Source of the DNA: Paludibacteraceae bacterium
Lineage (GTDB): Bacteria; Bacteroidota; Bacteroidia; Bacteroidales; Paludibacteraceae
DNA: 12,214 bases
Assembly (NCBI GenBank): GCA_947445425.1
Contig: CANFFA010000029.1
Coordinates: forward strand, 1 to 12,214
Reading direction: 5' to 3'
The notes under the pieces were generated by a model that saw only the letters and a program-made list of their open reading frames with translations, had not been told where the DNA came from and ran no database searches. Every line of letters starts with the position of its first letter. The first letter of the stretch is position 1. Positions 11,865-12,214 of this stretch are shown here, piece after piece. Position numbers and translations under genes: made by a program.

Positions 11865-12214
11865 CTATTTAGCGACTGACCGCATATATTCAAGTACATT
11901 GCGTGACTGCGCTTGTGTGAAATTAGGGTCTGGCATTGGAATGTTTTTGAAAGTCACAATTAATTTTTTAAATACTGGGTCAGTTTTCTGCATCATTGTA
12001 GGATTATAGATCACATTCATGATGTACTCTGGTTTCCTTTCTTTGGTAACATTTCTTAATGCAGGACCAATTTTTTTCTGATCTAGGTCGTGACACATAG
12101 CACATTTTGAAGTGTACAAATCTTTCCCTTCTTTTACCATTTTTGGATTAATTGCACCTAATTCCACCTTGGTAATCATTTCTTTGGGAGCGGCTGAAAT
12201 AACATGCGTGCTAA
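11865..12214 (-). CDS. c-type cytochrome, C-terminal part (5' end outside the window)
   Basis: Exported mono-haem electron carrier. The frame is open to the right edge. The first in-frame ATG (12177-12179) is probably internal, because the codons before it read STHVISAAPKE, which resembles the start of a mature exported protein, so the signal peptide lies beyond 12214. Counting from that internal Met, the haem site is CAMCH (26-30), followed by KKIGPALRNVTKER and EYIMNVIYNPTMM, with Met82 in NIPMPD as the likely sixth iron ligand, and a closing helix NVLEYMRSV. The pattern IGPxLxxVTKxRxxxxIMNxIxNPxxM recalls the small cytochromes that accompany nitrous-oxide reductase (nos) genes in Bacteroidota. 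That link is from memory and cannot be tested here: no nos gene is in the window. A terminator follows, so it is last in its transcript. Confidence 0.85.
   Translation of the reverse strand, partial: STHVISAAPKEMITKVELGAINPKMVKEGKDLYTSKCAMCHDLDQKKIGPALRNVTKERKPEYIMNVIYNPTMMQKTDPVFKKLIVTFKNIPMPDPNFTQAQSRNVLEYMRSVAK

Noticed and set aside
12177..12179. ATG as start of the cytochrome gene
   Set aside because: It would leave an exported c-type cytochrome without a signal peptide. The frame stays open to the window edge with sequence typical of a mature N-terminus.

Overview
The window looks like chromosomal DNA of a Bacteroidota (Bacteroidetes) bacterium. It is AT-rich, has no clear Shine-Dalgarno sequences before its starts, and carries several TAnnTTTG -7 promoter elements, one or two of them with a TTTG -33 element at 17-18 nt. 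The protein types also fit: a NlpC/P60-multi-LysM hydrolase, a stand-alone LolD-like ATPase, TPR and collagen-like exported proteins, and a DUF2834 protein. Simple intergenic repeats of kinds I associate with this phylum are present. I cannot name a genus.

Left block (144-5614, all minus strand). In transcription order it holds a YgjP-type zinc metallopeptidase, dGTP triphosphohydrolase (dgt), an S66 LD-carboxypeptidase, and a secreted NlpC/P60 peptidase with nine LysM repeats. The first three are closely spaced and probably co-transcribed. The fourth has its own candidate promoter. Together they suggest housekeeping in dNTP-pool control and peptidoglycan turnover.

Middle block (5667-9238). 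Two divergent -7 elements lie in the 5615-5826 gap. On the plus strand follow a LolD-like ABC ATPase without an adjacent permease and an exported protein with 14 TPRs. The TPR gene converges on a minus-strand BASS-like membrane transporter, and the 151-bp gap between them is filled with inverted and direct repeats. The transporter has the best promoter match on that side.

Right block (9239-12214). A 544-bp stretch without a convincing large gene holds two sequence-related hairpins, a good promoter and a 36-codon open frame. Then come a small collagen-like lipoprotein with a strong terminator, a 324-bp gene-free stretch, a RibD/DHFR-like reductase, a 9-bp tandem repeat, a DUF2834 membrane protein, and the 3' part of a minus-strand c-type cytochrome that runs off the right edge, with its terminator.

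I found no CRISPR array, tRNA, rRNA, intact insertion sequence, integrase or recognisable defence cluster. The points most worth a second look are repeat-driven variability in the LysM and TPR genes, the paired hairpin with its promoter and short frame (9469-9685), and the divergent ion-site motif of the transporter. None of these amounts to a clear new system.
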